Shown in pieces: positions 8,954-17,126 of a DNA stretch of 64,000 nucleotides. The stretch is from Acetobacter sicerae. GTDB lineage: Bacteria; Pseudomonadota; Alphaproteobacteria; Acetobacterales; Acetobacteraceae. The stretch is from contig NZ_JAAABN010000002.1 of assembly GCF_011516765.1 (NCBI RefSeq), forward strand, positions 248,001 to 312,000, written 5' to 3'. Position 1 is the stretch's first letter. The number at the start of each line of letters is the position of its first letter. The notes beneath the pieces are model-generated. The model searched no databases and had not been told where the DNA came from. It saw nothing but the letters and a program-made list of their open reading frames with translations. The translations under genes and the position numbers were made by a program.

Positions 8954-9724
8954 ATGCCTGCAAAAGACCTGTTTTCCCTTCATGGACGTCGCGCCCTTGT
9001 GACCGGTTCTTCACGAGGCATCGGGTTCGCACTCGCCCAAGGGCTGGGCGATTATGGAGCTGAAATTGTCCTGAATGGACGTGATCAGGTGACTCTTGAA
9101 CAGTCCCGTTCCATACTGGAAAAATCAGGAATAAAATCCTGCATTTCCTGCTTCGATGTAACTGATCAGCCCGCTGTTCTTGCTGCCGTCGAAAGCATCG
9201 AGCAGACCCACGGCCCTATCGACATCCTCATCAATAATGCTGGCATCCAGAGACGCGCGCCGCTGGAAGATTTCTCCCGCCCCGATTGGGATGCGCTTAT
9301 GGCGACCAATCTGAACGCCGTCTTTTTTGTCGGACAGGCAGTCGCACGCCACATGATCTCTCGTCAGCGAGGCAAGATCGTGAATATCTGTTCCGTACAG
9401 AGCGAACTGGCGCGACCGGGGATTGCGCCCTACACGGCCGCCAAAGGCGCTGTGAAGAACCTGACAAAAGGCATGGCGACGGACTGGGCAAAACACGGTC
9501 TGCAGATCAACGGGCTTGCCCCCGGTTACTTTGAAACGGAGATGAATGCGGCGCTCGTGAAAGATCAGGCGTTCACTGAGTGGCTATGCAAACGCACACC
9601 AGCCGCACGCTGGGGCAAGGTGGAAGAACTGATCGGCGCAGCGGTGTTCCTGTCTTCGGATGCTTCCAGCTTTGTGAACGGACATATCCTCACGGTGGAC
9701 GGTGGAATCACCGCCTCTCTGTAA
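8954..9724 (+). CDS. gno: gluconate 5-dehydrogenase (SDR family)
   Basis: Cytoplasmic NADP-dependent short-chain dehydrogenase interconverting gluconate and 5-ketogluconate. It is very close to the Gluconobacter Gno protein as I remember it: cofactor loop TGSSRGIG near residue 18, NNAGIQRRAPLEDFSR, catalytic Ser in CSVQSELARPG and Tyr-Lys in YTAAK, and the C-terminal NGHILTVDGGITASL. Length (256 aa) is typical. The next gene is a gluconate permease 110 bases downstream, so the pair likely serves re-use of gluconate and ketogluconate made by periplasmic glucose oxidation; a glucose dehydrogenase gene lies elsewhere in this window. Confidence 0.9.
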   Translation: MPAKDLFSLHGRRALVTGSSRGIGFALAQGLGDYGAEIVLNGRDQVTLEQSRSILEKSGIKSCISCFDVTDQPAVLAAVESIEQTHGPIDILINNAGIQRRAPLEDFSRPDWDALMATNLNAVFFVGQAVARHMISRQRGKIVNICSVQSELARPGIAPYTAAKGAVKNLTKGMATDWAKHGLQINGLAPGYFETEMNAALVKDQAFTEWLCKRTPAARWGKVEELIGAAVFLSSDASSFVNGHILTVDGGITASL

Positions 9725-9834
9725 GAACCCCATGCCGCGTTGTCCTGCGCGGTTTTGCAACACAGAACAGGAATGGTATCCAAAAGATAAACCCGTGAAG
9801 ACCAACAGTCTCATAATCGGAAATAATAAGAATA

Positions 9835-11178
9835 ATGAGTCCACTGTTCGCTGTTTCCCTGACCACAGGTGCGATTTTCAGTATCATCCTGCTGATTGCA
9901 CGCTTTCGTCTGAACCCTTTCATCGTCCTGTTCGTCACCTCCATTGTCATTGCCCTGATCGCGGGCATGCCGGCGGACAAGGTGGTCGGATCGTTCGAGA
10001 ACGGAGCGGGCCATGTGCTCGGCCATGTGGGGACCGTCATCGCTCTCGGGACCATGCTGGGCAAAATGCTGACCGAGTCAGGAGGGGCGGATCAGATCGC
10101 CCTGACGATTTCCCGCAAGGCGGGGCGCGGGCATGCGGACTGGGCCATGATGGTCATCGGCCTGCTGGTGGGACTGCCTGTTTTCTTTGAAATCGGCTTT
10201 GTGTTGCTGATCCCGATCGCCTTCGTTCTCGCAGCGCGGACCAATACCTCGCTTCTGCGTATCGCGCTGCCGATGGGAGCGGCCCTGTCAGTAACGCACG
10301 CCCTGATCCCGCCTCATCCAGCGGCCCTGCTCGCCGTCAGCGCCTATCACGCCAATATCGGCAAGACCATTTTCTATGGGCTGTTTGTCGGCATTCCCAC
10401 CGCCATCATTGCCGGACCTGTCTTCGGTCGTTTCGCAGCACGCCGTGTGCCACTGATGGAAGAGAACCCGCTGGCGGCACAGTTTGTCAGCGCCGAGCCT
10501 CCTGAAAACATGCCGGGCTTCGCAGTGACGCTACTGACCATTCTCTCACCGGTCATACTGATGCTGCTGGGCTCCAGCGCGGATTTCATCTCCATGCCGC
10601 ACACGCCCCTGAATACCAGCCTGCATTTCCTCGGCAACACTGTCATCGCCCTGACGCTGGCGACCATCCTCTCCTTTTATGTTCTCGGTCTGGCTCGCGG
10701 TTTTTCACGAGAAACGATTCTTCGCTTTTCCACGGAATGTCTTGGTCCCACGGCCCTGATCATGATTCTTGTTGGTGCAGGCGGCGGCTTTGGCAAGGTT
10801 CTCATCGATAGCGGCATATCTGACGCAATTACACACGCGGCTTTGGGCGCTCACATGCCTCTGCTGGTTCTGGCGTGGCTGCTGGCGGTCATCGTCCGTG
10901 TCGCCTGCGGTTCCGCAACCGTCGCCATGGCTACGGCTTCGGGGATCGTTGCGCCCATTCTCAGTCATGCGCCGACCATCTCACCGGAACTCATGGTTCT
11001 GGTCACAGGCGCCGGTTCTGTGGCGCTTGGTCCCATGAACGATGCCGGATTCTGGCAGATCAAGGAATATCTCGGTCTGACAGTGCCTCAGACACTCAAG
11101 ACATGGTCCGTTCTGGAAACCCTGATTGCTGTGTGCGGACTGGTTTTCTGTCTGATTGGCTCGGTGTTTCTGCCCTGA
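9835..11178 (+). CDS. gntP: gluconate:proton symporter, GntP family
   Basis: Inner-membrane permease (447 aa) of the GntP/Gnt transporter family, importing gluconate or a related sugar acid. Membrane segments cover the chain, with typical family stretches LGTMLGKMLTESGGAD, GLPVFFEIGFVLLIP, IPPHPAALLAVSAY and GSATVAMATASGIVAPIL, and the C-terminal MNDAGFWQIKEY. The start is an ATG at 9835. It follows gno on the same strand with a 110-base gap that holds no clear terminator, so co-transcription is likely. The specific substrate within the sugar-acid group is inferred from gno. Confidence 0.9.
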   Translation: MSPLFAVSLTTGAIFSIILLIARFRLNPFIVLFVTSIVIALIAGMPADKVVGSFENGAGHVLGHVGTVIALGTMLGKMLTESGGADQIALTISRKAGRGHADWAMMVIGLLVGLPVFFEIGFVLLIPIAFVLAARTNTSLLRIALPMGAALSVTHALIPPHPAALLAVSAYHANIGKTIFYGLFVGIPTAIIAGPVFGRFAARRVPLMEENPLAAQFVSAEPPENMPGFAVTLLTILSPVILMLLGSSADFISMPHTPLNTSLHFLGNTVIALTLATILSFYVLGLARGFSRETILRFSTECLGPTALIMILVGAGGGFGKVLIDSGISDAITHAALGAHMPLLVLAWLLAVIVRVACGSATVAMATASGIVAPILSHAPTISPELMVLVTGAGSVALGPMNDAGFWQIKEYLGLTVPQTLKTWSVLETLIAVCGLVFCLIGSVFLP

Positions 11179-11572
11179 GTCTCTGATCCGGAAGTTCGGT
11201 CGCCCTGCCCCGTTCTTAAAAGACGATTTCAGATTCAGAGAAGCCGGACGCATCCATCGTCAGACCATGCTGCACGCTCTGTGCACCGCAACAGAGCCTC
11301 CTCCCTGTCTTCCGATCTTTCCATTCAGGACCGCAACGATCCTGTATTCCTTAAAAATACGATCAAGAAATATTTCCACGCGGCGCAGCATTTTCCGAAC
11401 GCCCGCTCCACACAAAACAAGACCATTTCATTACAATTGACGCACGTCAAAGACGATACTTCTTTACGTCATTAAATAATCATCAATAGTGAGTGGGTCC
11501 GGCGCATGCCCCTCCCTCCCACGGGAGGTCTACAAATCCAGAATACCAATTCCAGAAAATGGATACTGATCA
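11179..11572. other. intergenic region upstream of the transhydrogenase operon
   Basis: 394 bases with no credible gene. It contains an FNR/FixK-like palindrome (listed separately) and a short GC-rich inverted repeat near 11508-11528. No terminator with a T-run was found for gntP. Confidence 0.6.
11437..11450. promoter_or_regulatory. FNR/FixK-type binding site candidate
   Basis: The perfect inverted repeat TTGACGCACGTCAA fits TTGA-N6-TCAA, the core of CRP/FNR-family FNR and FixK boxes. It sits 123 bases before the pntAA start codon, a position compatible with control of the transhydrogenase operon. An FNR-type regulator (GoxR) acting on transhydrogenase and respiratory genes has been described in Gluconobacter; whether this organism has it is unknown from this window. 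Confidence 0.55.
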
Positions 11573-12760
11573 ATGAGCCTTAATATCGCGGCGATCAGGG
11601 AAAGAGAACAGGGTGAGCGACGCGTTGCGCTTATCCCGCTGGTGGCCCAGCGCCTTCAGCATCTCGGCTGCACCACAGCACTCGAAACCGAGGCTGGTTC
11701 AGATTCCTTCTATCCCGACACATTATACAAGAACACGACGATACAGAGCGATGTCGGAACCCTGCTCGCCAGCGCCGATATTGTCCTTGCCGTCAATCCT
11801 CCCACACCGGACATGATCGCCAGAATGAGGGCAGGTTCTATCCTGATTTCCTTCATTTACGGGCGCACGCACCCGGATGTGGTCAAGGCGTTACTGGCGC
11901 AGAAAATCACCTGTTTCGCCATGGAACAGATCCCCCGTATCAGCCGTGCGCAGGCCATGGACGCCCTGTCCAGTCAGGCCACACTGGCCGGTTATTACGC
12001 CGTTCTGCTCGGCACCGTTCACATGCCGAAAATTCTTCCCATGATGACCACGGCTGTCGGCTCGCTGAGGGCCGCGCAGGTGCTGGTGATGGGGCTCGGT
12101 GTCGCGGGCCTGCAGGCGCTGGCGACGGCGGGCCGTCTGGGCGCTGTGACCGAAGGCTATGACGTCCGGCCTGAGACGAAAGAGGAAGCGCATTCACTCG
12201 GGGCGAAGTTTGTCGAAACCGGCGTGGACGCCACTGGTCAGGGCGGCTACGCCCGCGAACTGACGGCGGAAGAAAAGGTCAAGGTCAAAGGCGTACTGTC
12301 GGATCACATCGCCCGTGCCGATCTGATCGTGACGACCGCCGCCGTGCCGGGCCGGAAAGCCCCCCGCCTGATTGACGCCGAACAGATTTCAAAAATGAAG
12401 CCTGGTTCCGTCATCATCGATATGGGCGCGGAAGGCGGTGGCAACTGTGAAGGCACCGTCGCCGGTCAGAGCGTTCAGGTCGGCCCCACCCTTCTTGTGG
12501 GCCCGGTCAACCTGCCGTCGTGTCTCTCCGAGCAGGCCAGCGAGCTTTATTCGAAAAACATCCTGAATCTGCTTCAGCAGATCATCAAGGATGGGAAACT
12601 GTCGCTCGACATGACGGACGAGGTGATCGCCAAGACGCTCGTCACTCATGACGGGAAGATCACCAACGACGGCGTGCGTGAAGCTGTCGAGGGGCCGGCC
12701 CCAACGTCAGCACCGGCTCCAGCAGCCGGCGCGACACCGACCACGGGATCGAAAGGGTAA
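11573..12760 (+). CDS. pntAA: NAD(P) transhydrogenase subunit alpha part 1 (NAD-binding domain I)
   Basis: Soluble NAD(H)-binding subunit of the proton-translocating transhydrogenase (395 aa). It begins like alanine dehydrogenase/PNT proteins (NIAAIREREQGERRVALIP), has the Rossmann motif LVMGLGVAGLQALATAGRLGA and the segment GYDVRPETKEEAHSLGAKFV, and ends in an Ala/Pro-rich linker. As in most alphaproteobacteria, the alpha chain is split, the membrane part being encoded separately just downstream. Four bases separate it from pntAB. The Shine-Dalgarno is weak. Confidence 0.93.
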   Translation: MSLNIAAIREREQGERRVALIPLVAQRLQHLGCTTALETEAGSDSFYPDTLYKNTTIQSDVGTLLASADIVLAVNPPTPDMIARMRAGSILISFIYGRTHPDVVKALLAQKITCFAMEQIPRISRAQAMDALSSQATLAGYYAVLLGTVHMPKILPMMTTAVGSLRAAQVLVMGLGVAGLQALATAGRLGAVTEGYDVRPETKEEAHSLGAKFVETGVDATGQGGYARELTAEEKVKVKGVLSDHIARADLIVTTAAVPGRKAPRLIDAEQISKMKPGSVIIDMGAEGGGNCEGTVAGQSVQVGPTLLVGPVNLPSCLSEQASELYSKNILNLLQQIIKDGKLSLDMTDEVIAKTLVTHDGKITNDGVREAVEGPAPTSAPAPAAGATPTTGSKG

Positions 12761-12764
12761 TCCA

Positions 12765-13094
12765 ATGCCAGTGACATCCATGACTTTCATCATAGCGCTT
12801 TATATTTTCATGCTGGCGGCTTTCACCGGCTACGTCGTCATCAGTCGCGTTCCGTCGATCCTGCACACCCCGCTGATGTCAGGCTCCAACTTCATTCACG
12901 GCATCGTCGTTGTGGGTGCTCTCAGCGTGCTGCTGTCCGCCACCAATATTCCTGAGCAGGTCATCGGTTTCATCGGCGTGCTGTTCGGCGCGGGCAACGT
13001 GATGGGCGGTTACGTCGTCACGGATCGCATGCTGGCCATGTTCAAGCCCAGCACGCAGAAACCCGCGCAGAAAGCGCAGGATGGGAAGGCCTGA
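12765..13094 (+). CDS. pntAB: NAD(P) transhydrogenase subunit alpha part 2 (membrane domain)
   Basis: 109 aa membrane subunit with three to four hydrophobic helices (FIIALYIFMLAAFTGYVVI, FIHGIVVVGALSVLL, VIGFIGVLFGAGNVMGGYVV). It forms part of the proton channel with PntB. The ATG at 12765, four bases after the pntAA stop, gives the family-typical length; a longer frame upstream overlaps pntAA and is rejected. Ends in a charged, Lys-rich tail. Confidence 0.92.
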   Translation: MPVTSMTFIIALYIFMLAAFTGYVVISRVPSILHTPLMSGSNFIHGIVVVGALSVLLSATNIPEQVIGFIGVLFGAGNVMGGYVVTDRMLAMFKPSTQKPAQKAQDGKA

Positions 13095-13098
13095 TCCA

Positions 13099-14526
13099 AT
13101 GACCGCTGTTGATTACGTCATCGGTCTGAGCGGGCTCGTCGCCTCCGGACTGTTCATTTATGGCCTCAAGGGGATGTCCTCTCCTGTGACGGCGGTGCGC
13201 GGCATCGTCATCGCCGGCTGGGGCATGGCCTTTGTTGTCGCGGTCGCCTTCCTGCAGGCGTTCAATGTTTCTGACGAAGTGCTGCCTCACCTGCCCGTGA
13301 ATCTGGGGCTGGCGGTTGTCGCCCTGCTCCTCGGTGGCGCCTGGGCCGGCTGGAAAGGCAGGACGGTCGCCATGACGGCGATGCCGCAGATGGTCGCCCT
13401 GTTCAATGGCATGGGCGGCGGTTCCGCTGCCGCCATCTCCGCTGTCGCGCTTCTGCGCCATAACGAGACGGATGCGCTGCATCTGGGCGTGACGGTGCTG
13501 GGCGGCCTGATCGGCAGCATCTCTCTGACAGGCTCTCTCATCGCCTGGGCCAAGCTCGATGGACGCCTGAAAAACCCCATGCGGTTCAAGGGTCAGCAGA
13601 TCTTCAATCTTCTGGTCTTTCTCGGAACCGTTGTTCTGGGCGGAATGGCTGTCGTGACGCAGATGCAGGGTGCGCCGGAAGCCGGTCTGTTCTCGCTGCT
13701 GTTCTTCCTCGGCGCTCTGTTCTTCGGCCTCTGCATGACCGTACCGATTGGCGGCGCGGATATGCCGGTGGTGATCTCTCTCTATAACGCCTTCACGGGT
13801 CTGGCGGTTGGTCTTGAAGGCTATGTCATGGCTGATCCGGCCCTGATGATCGCCGGTATGGTCGTCGGCTCCGCCGGCACCCTTCTGACGATGCTCATGG
13901 CCAAGGCGATGAACCGTTCGATCGCCAACGTGCTGTTCAGCAACTTCGGCGCGTCTTCCGGTGAGGCTGCCGGTGGTCCACAGGGCAAGATGAAGTCCAC
14001 GGATCCGGCGGATGCTGCTTCCACGATGCGTTACGCGTCCAGCGTGATCATCATTCCGGGTTACGGCCTGGCCGTGGCGCAGGCGCAGCAGAAGCTGTAC
14101 GAGATGGTGAAAATGCTTCAGACCGCTGGCGTGGACGTGAAGTTCGCGATCCATCCGGTTGCTGGCCGTATGCCGGGCCACATGAACGTGCTGCTCGCGG
14201 AAGCCGGCGTGCCGTATGACATGATCTACGACATGGACGACATCAACGACAGCTTCAAGACAACCGACGTCGCCCTCGTCATTGGCGCGAACGACGTGGT
14301 CAACCCCTCCGCCCGTACCGACAAGTCCTCGCCCATCTACGGCATGCCGATCCTCAACGCCGATCAGGCGAAGCAGGTGTTCGTCATCAAACGTGGTCAG
14401 GGCACCGGCTACTCGGGCGTGCAGAACCCGCTGTTCTTCCTGCCGAACACCACGATGGTCTTCGGCGACGCGCAGGCAGTGCTGGGCAAGATGGTCGAGG
14501 CCCTCAAGGCTCTCGGAACCAACTGA
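13099..14526 (+). CDS. pntB: NAD(P) transhydrogenase subunit beta
   Basis: 475 aa membrane subunit that carries most transmembrane helices and the NADP(H)-binding domain III. The C-terminal domain is clear: IIPGYGLAVAQAQQKLYEMV, FAIHPVAGRMPGHMNVLLAE and ALVIGANDVVNPSARTDKSS. The start at 13099 follows the pntAB stop by four bases. With PntAA and PntAB it couples proton flow to hydride transfer between NADH and NADP; in acetic acid bacteria this balances the NADPH produced by cytoplasmic NADP-dependent dehydrogenases. Confidence 0.95.
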   Translation: MTAVDYVIGLSGLVASGLFIYGLKGMSSPVTAVRGIVIAGWGMAFVVAVAFLQAFNVSDEVLPHLPVNLGLAVVALLLGGAWAGWKGRTVAMTAMPQMVALFNGMGGGSAAAISAVALLRHNETDALHLGVTVLGGLIGSISLTGSLIAWAKLDGRLKNPMRFKGQQIFNLLVFLGTVVLGGMAVVTQMQGAPEAGLFSLLFFLGALFFGLCMTVPIGGADMPVVISLYNAFTGLAVGLEGYVMADPALMIAGMVVGSAGTLLTMLMAKAMNRSIANVLFSNFGASSGEAAGGPQGKMKSTDPADAASTMRYASSVIIIPGYGLAVAQAQQKLYEMVKMLQTAGVDVKFAIHPVAGRMPGHMNVLLAEAGVPYDMIYDMDDINDSFKTTDVALVIGANDVVNPSARTDKSSPIYGMPILNADQAKQVFVIKRGQGTGYSGVQNPLFFLPNTTMVFGDAQAVLGKMVEALKALGTN

Positions 14527-14552
14527 AGATTGATGAAAAGGAGACCGGATCC

Positions 14553-15581
14553 ATGGCAGGCAAGATGAAGGCGGCAGTCGCCCACGAATTCAACAAGCCG
14601 CTGACGATCGAGGAACTCGACATCCCGACGATCAACGAGAACCAGATTCTGGTGAAGATGGACGCCTGCGGCGTCTGTCACACCGATCTGCACGCCGTGC
14701 GCGGTGACTGGCCCACCAAGCCGACCCTACCGTTCATTCCCGGACATGAAGGCGTGGGGCATGTGGTTCAGGTTGGCAGCAATGTGAACTGGATCAGGGA
14801 AGGCGACTATGTCGGTGTGCCGTTCCTTTATTCCGCCTGCGGTCACTGTGTGCATTGCCTCGGCGGCTGGGAGACCCTGTGCGAAAAGCAGGAAGACACC
14901 GGCTATACCGTCAATGGCTGCTTCGCCGAGTATGTCGTGGCGGACCCGAGCTATGTCGCCCATATCCCCAAGGGCGCAGACCCGCTGCAGATCGCCCCGG
15001 TTCTCTGCGCCGGTCTGACAGTCTATAAAGCACTGAAGATGACGGACACGAAGCCCGGCGACTGGGTGGCTGTCTCCGGCGTCGGCGGTCTGGGCCAGAT
15101 GGCGATGCAATATGGTGTCGCCATGGGCAAGAACATGATCGCCGTGGACATTGACGACGAAAAACTGGCGACAGCCAAGAAACTGGGGGCGGCGCTCACC
15201 GTTAACGCAAGGGACACCGACCCTGCCGCATTCGTGCAGAAAGAAGTGGGCGGCGCTCAGGGTGTGGTGGTCACCGCAGTTTCCCGTATCGCCTTTTCCC
15301 AGGCGATGGGCTATGCACGTCGGGGCGGAACAATCGTTCTCAATGGCCTGCCGCCGGGAGATTTCCCGGTGTCGATCTTCGACATGGTCATGAACGGAAC
15401 GACGGTCCGAGGGTCAATCGTGGGTACACGGCTCGACATGATCGAGGCGCTGTCATTCTTTGCAGACGGAAAGGTGCACTCGGTTGTGAAGCCGGACAAG
15501 CTGGAAAACATCAACCGTATCTTTGATGATCTGGAAAACGGTCGCATTGATGGCCGTGTCGTTCTGGATTTCCGGAACTGA
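14553..15581 (+). CDS. adhP: zinc-dependent alcohol dehydrogenase (AdhP type)
   Basis: 342 aa cytoplasmic MDR-family alcohol dehydrogenase. Catalytic zinc region CGVCHTDLHAVRGDW and GHEGVGHV; the four structural-zinc cysteines are in ACGHCVHCLGGWETLC; the NAD-binding motif is GVGGLGQMAMQYG. Length and motifs match AdhP/Adh of Zymomonas and acetic acid bacteria, which interconvert primary alcohols and aldehydes. The start is the ATG at 14553, preceded by AAAAGGAGA. It lies 26 bases after pntB and is probably in the same transcript, linking nucleotide balance and alcohol metabolism. Confidence 0.92.
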   Translation: MAGKMKAAVAHEFNKPLTIEELDIPTINENQILVKMDACGVCHTDLHAVRGDWPTKPTLPFIPGHEGVGHVVQVGSNVNWIREGDYVGVPFLYSACGHCVHCLGGWETLCEKQEDTGYTVNGCFAEYVVADPSYVAHIPKGADPLQIAPVLCAGLTVYKALKMTDTKPGDWVAVSGVGGLGQMAMQYGVAMGKNMIAVDIDDEKLATAKKLGAALTVNARDTDPAAFVQKEVGGAQGVVVTAVSRIAFSQAMGYARRGGTIVLNGLPPGDFPVSIFDMVMNGTTVRGSIVGTRLDMIEALSFFADGKVHSVVKPDKLENINRIFDDLENGRIDGRVVLDFRN

Positions 15582-15649
15582 GCCCGGTCGCGTCCTGAGC
15601 AGGAACACGGCATCCTCAACTGCACCGCAACAAGAAAGGAATTGGGCAC

Positions 15650-17041
15650 ATGGCCTACGCAACGACAAATCCATTCACCAATGAACAGATCAAGGTGTTC
15701 CCGAACGCGACGGATGCCGAAATTGATACAGCACTTGATTCTGCTCACAATGCGTTCCTGTCATGGCGCACCACTTCCTTCGCGGAGCGTGCGAAGGTGA
15801 TGCAGAAGGCCGCTGACATTCTGCGCGCCAATATCGACGAATACTCGAAGCTGCTGACCCTCGAGATGGGCAAGGTTTTCGGTGAAGCCAAAGCCGAGAC
15901 AGAGCTGTCCGCCGCCATCTTCGAATATTACGCGAAGAACGCCGAGAAGCTGCTGGCCCCTGAAGAGCTACCCGTCGCCAACAAGGACGAAGGTCGCGCG
16001 AAGATCATCCACCAGCCGCTCGGCATTCTGCTCGCTGTCGAGCCGTGGAACTTCCCGTTCTATCAGGTCGCCCGCATCATTGCGCCGCAGCTTTCAGCCG
16101 GTAACACGGTTGTTCTGAAGCACGCTTCCAACGTGCCGCAGTGTGCTGCAGCCATGGACAAGCTGATGATTGAGGCTGGTCTGCCGAAGGGCGCTTTCCA
16201 GAACCTCTATCCGTCGCACGATCAGGTTTCCCGCATCATTGCCGATCACCGTGTACGCGGTCTGGCCCTGACGGGTTCTGAGGGTGCAGGTGCCCGTCTG
16301 GCGGCTGAAGCCGGTCAGGCCCTGAAGAAGTGCACCATGGAACTGGGCGGCGCAGACGCCTTCATCGTGCTGGAAGACGCCGATCTCGAGAAGACCGTGA
16401 AGTGGGCCGTGTTCGGTCGTCACTGGAATGCCGGTCAGGTCTGCGTTTCTTCCAAGCGCATGATCGTTGTGGACGCGGTTTATGACCAGTTCATGAATCA
16501 GTATCGTGAAGGCGTTGCGAAGCTGAAGATGGGCGACCCGATGGATCCGACCACCACGCTGGCTCCGCTGTCTTCCCAGAAGGCCGCTGACGATCTCAAA
16601 AAGCAGGTTGAAGGCGCTGTTGCAGCCGGTGCGAAAGCGGAAGAAATCCCGCTGGAAATGCCGAACGCAGGCGCATTCTTCCGTCCGGTCATCCTGACGG
16701 ACGTGAAGGACGGCAACCCCGCCATGCGCGAGGAGTTCTTTGGCCCGGTTTCCATGATCTTCCGCGTGAAGGACGAAGCCGAAGCCATCCGTATGGCCAA
16801 TGACAGCCCGTATGGCCTTGGCGGTTCCGTCTTCACCAAGGACGAAGCCCGTGGCGTTCGCGTTGCAGAGCAGATCGAAACCGGCATGGTGTTCGTCAAT
16901 CACCCGACGATGGTGAAGGCTGATCTGCCGTTCGGTGGCGTGCTGCGCTCCGGCTTCGGTCGTGAACTGATCGGCCTCGGCATCAAGGAATTCGTCAACC
17001 ACAAGCTGGTCGACGTTGTTGATATCGACGCACCGTTCTGA
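15650..17041 (+). CDS. aldehyde dehydrogenase (succinate-semialdehyde dehydrogenase-like)
   Basis: 463 aa NAD(P)-dependent aldehyde dehydrogenase. Visible landmarks are the oxyanion/cofactor region EPWNFPFYQV, GSEGAGARLAAEAG, the general base glutamate in MELGGADAFIV and the catalytic cysteine in NAGQVCVSSKRMIV. Closest resemblance is to the short succinate-semialdehyde dehydrogenases used by acetic acid bacteria in place of succinyl-CoA synthetase, but general aldehyde oxidation is equally possible given the adjacent alcohol dehydrogenase. RBS AAGAAAGGAATT precedes the ATG. A strong terminator follows. Confidence 0.85.
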   Translation: MAYATTNPFTNEQIKVFPNATDAEIDTALDSAHNAFLSWRTTSFAERAKVMQKAADILRANIDEYSKLLTLEMGKVFGEAKAETELSAAIFEYYAKNAEKLLAPEELPVANKDEGRAKIIHQPLGILLAVEPWNFPFYQVARIIAPQLSAGNTVVLKHASNVPQCAAAMDKLMIEAGLPKGAFQNLYPSHDQVSRIIADHRVRGLALTGSEGAGARLAAEAGQALKKCTMELGGADAFIVLEDADLEKTVKWAVFGRHWNAGQVCVSSKRMIVVDAVYDQFMNQYREGVAKLKMGDPMDPTTTLAPLSSQKAADDLKKQVEGAVAAGAKAEEIPLEMPNAGAFFRPVILTDVKDGNPAMREEFFGPVSMIFRVKDEAEAIRMANDSPYGLGGSVFTKDEARGVRVAEQIETGMVFVNHPTMVKADLPFGGVLRSGFGRELIGLGIKEFVNHKLVDVVDIDAPF

Positions 17042-17090
17042 AAATTGACTCTGGAGGCGGGAGAGAAATCCCCTGCCTCTACTCTATTGG

Positions 17091-17126
17091 AATCCGGTTT
17101 CTCTGATAGGGAAACCGGATTTTTTA
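17091..17126 (+). terminator. terminator after the aldehyde dehydrogenase gene
   Basis: Perfect hairpin AATCCGGTTTC / GAAACCGGATT around a nine-base loop, running into a T-run. Its end touches the last codons of the convergent bphP gene. Confidence 0.9.

Noticed and set aside
11156-11475. Short plus-strand frames between gntP and pntAA
   Set aside because: They lack ribosome binding sites and family-like sequence; the region is better explained as a promoter region.
13042-14181. 379-codon open frame on the minus strand
   Set aside because: Antisense to pntB; His/Asp/Arg-rich shadow sequence.
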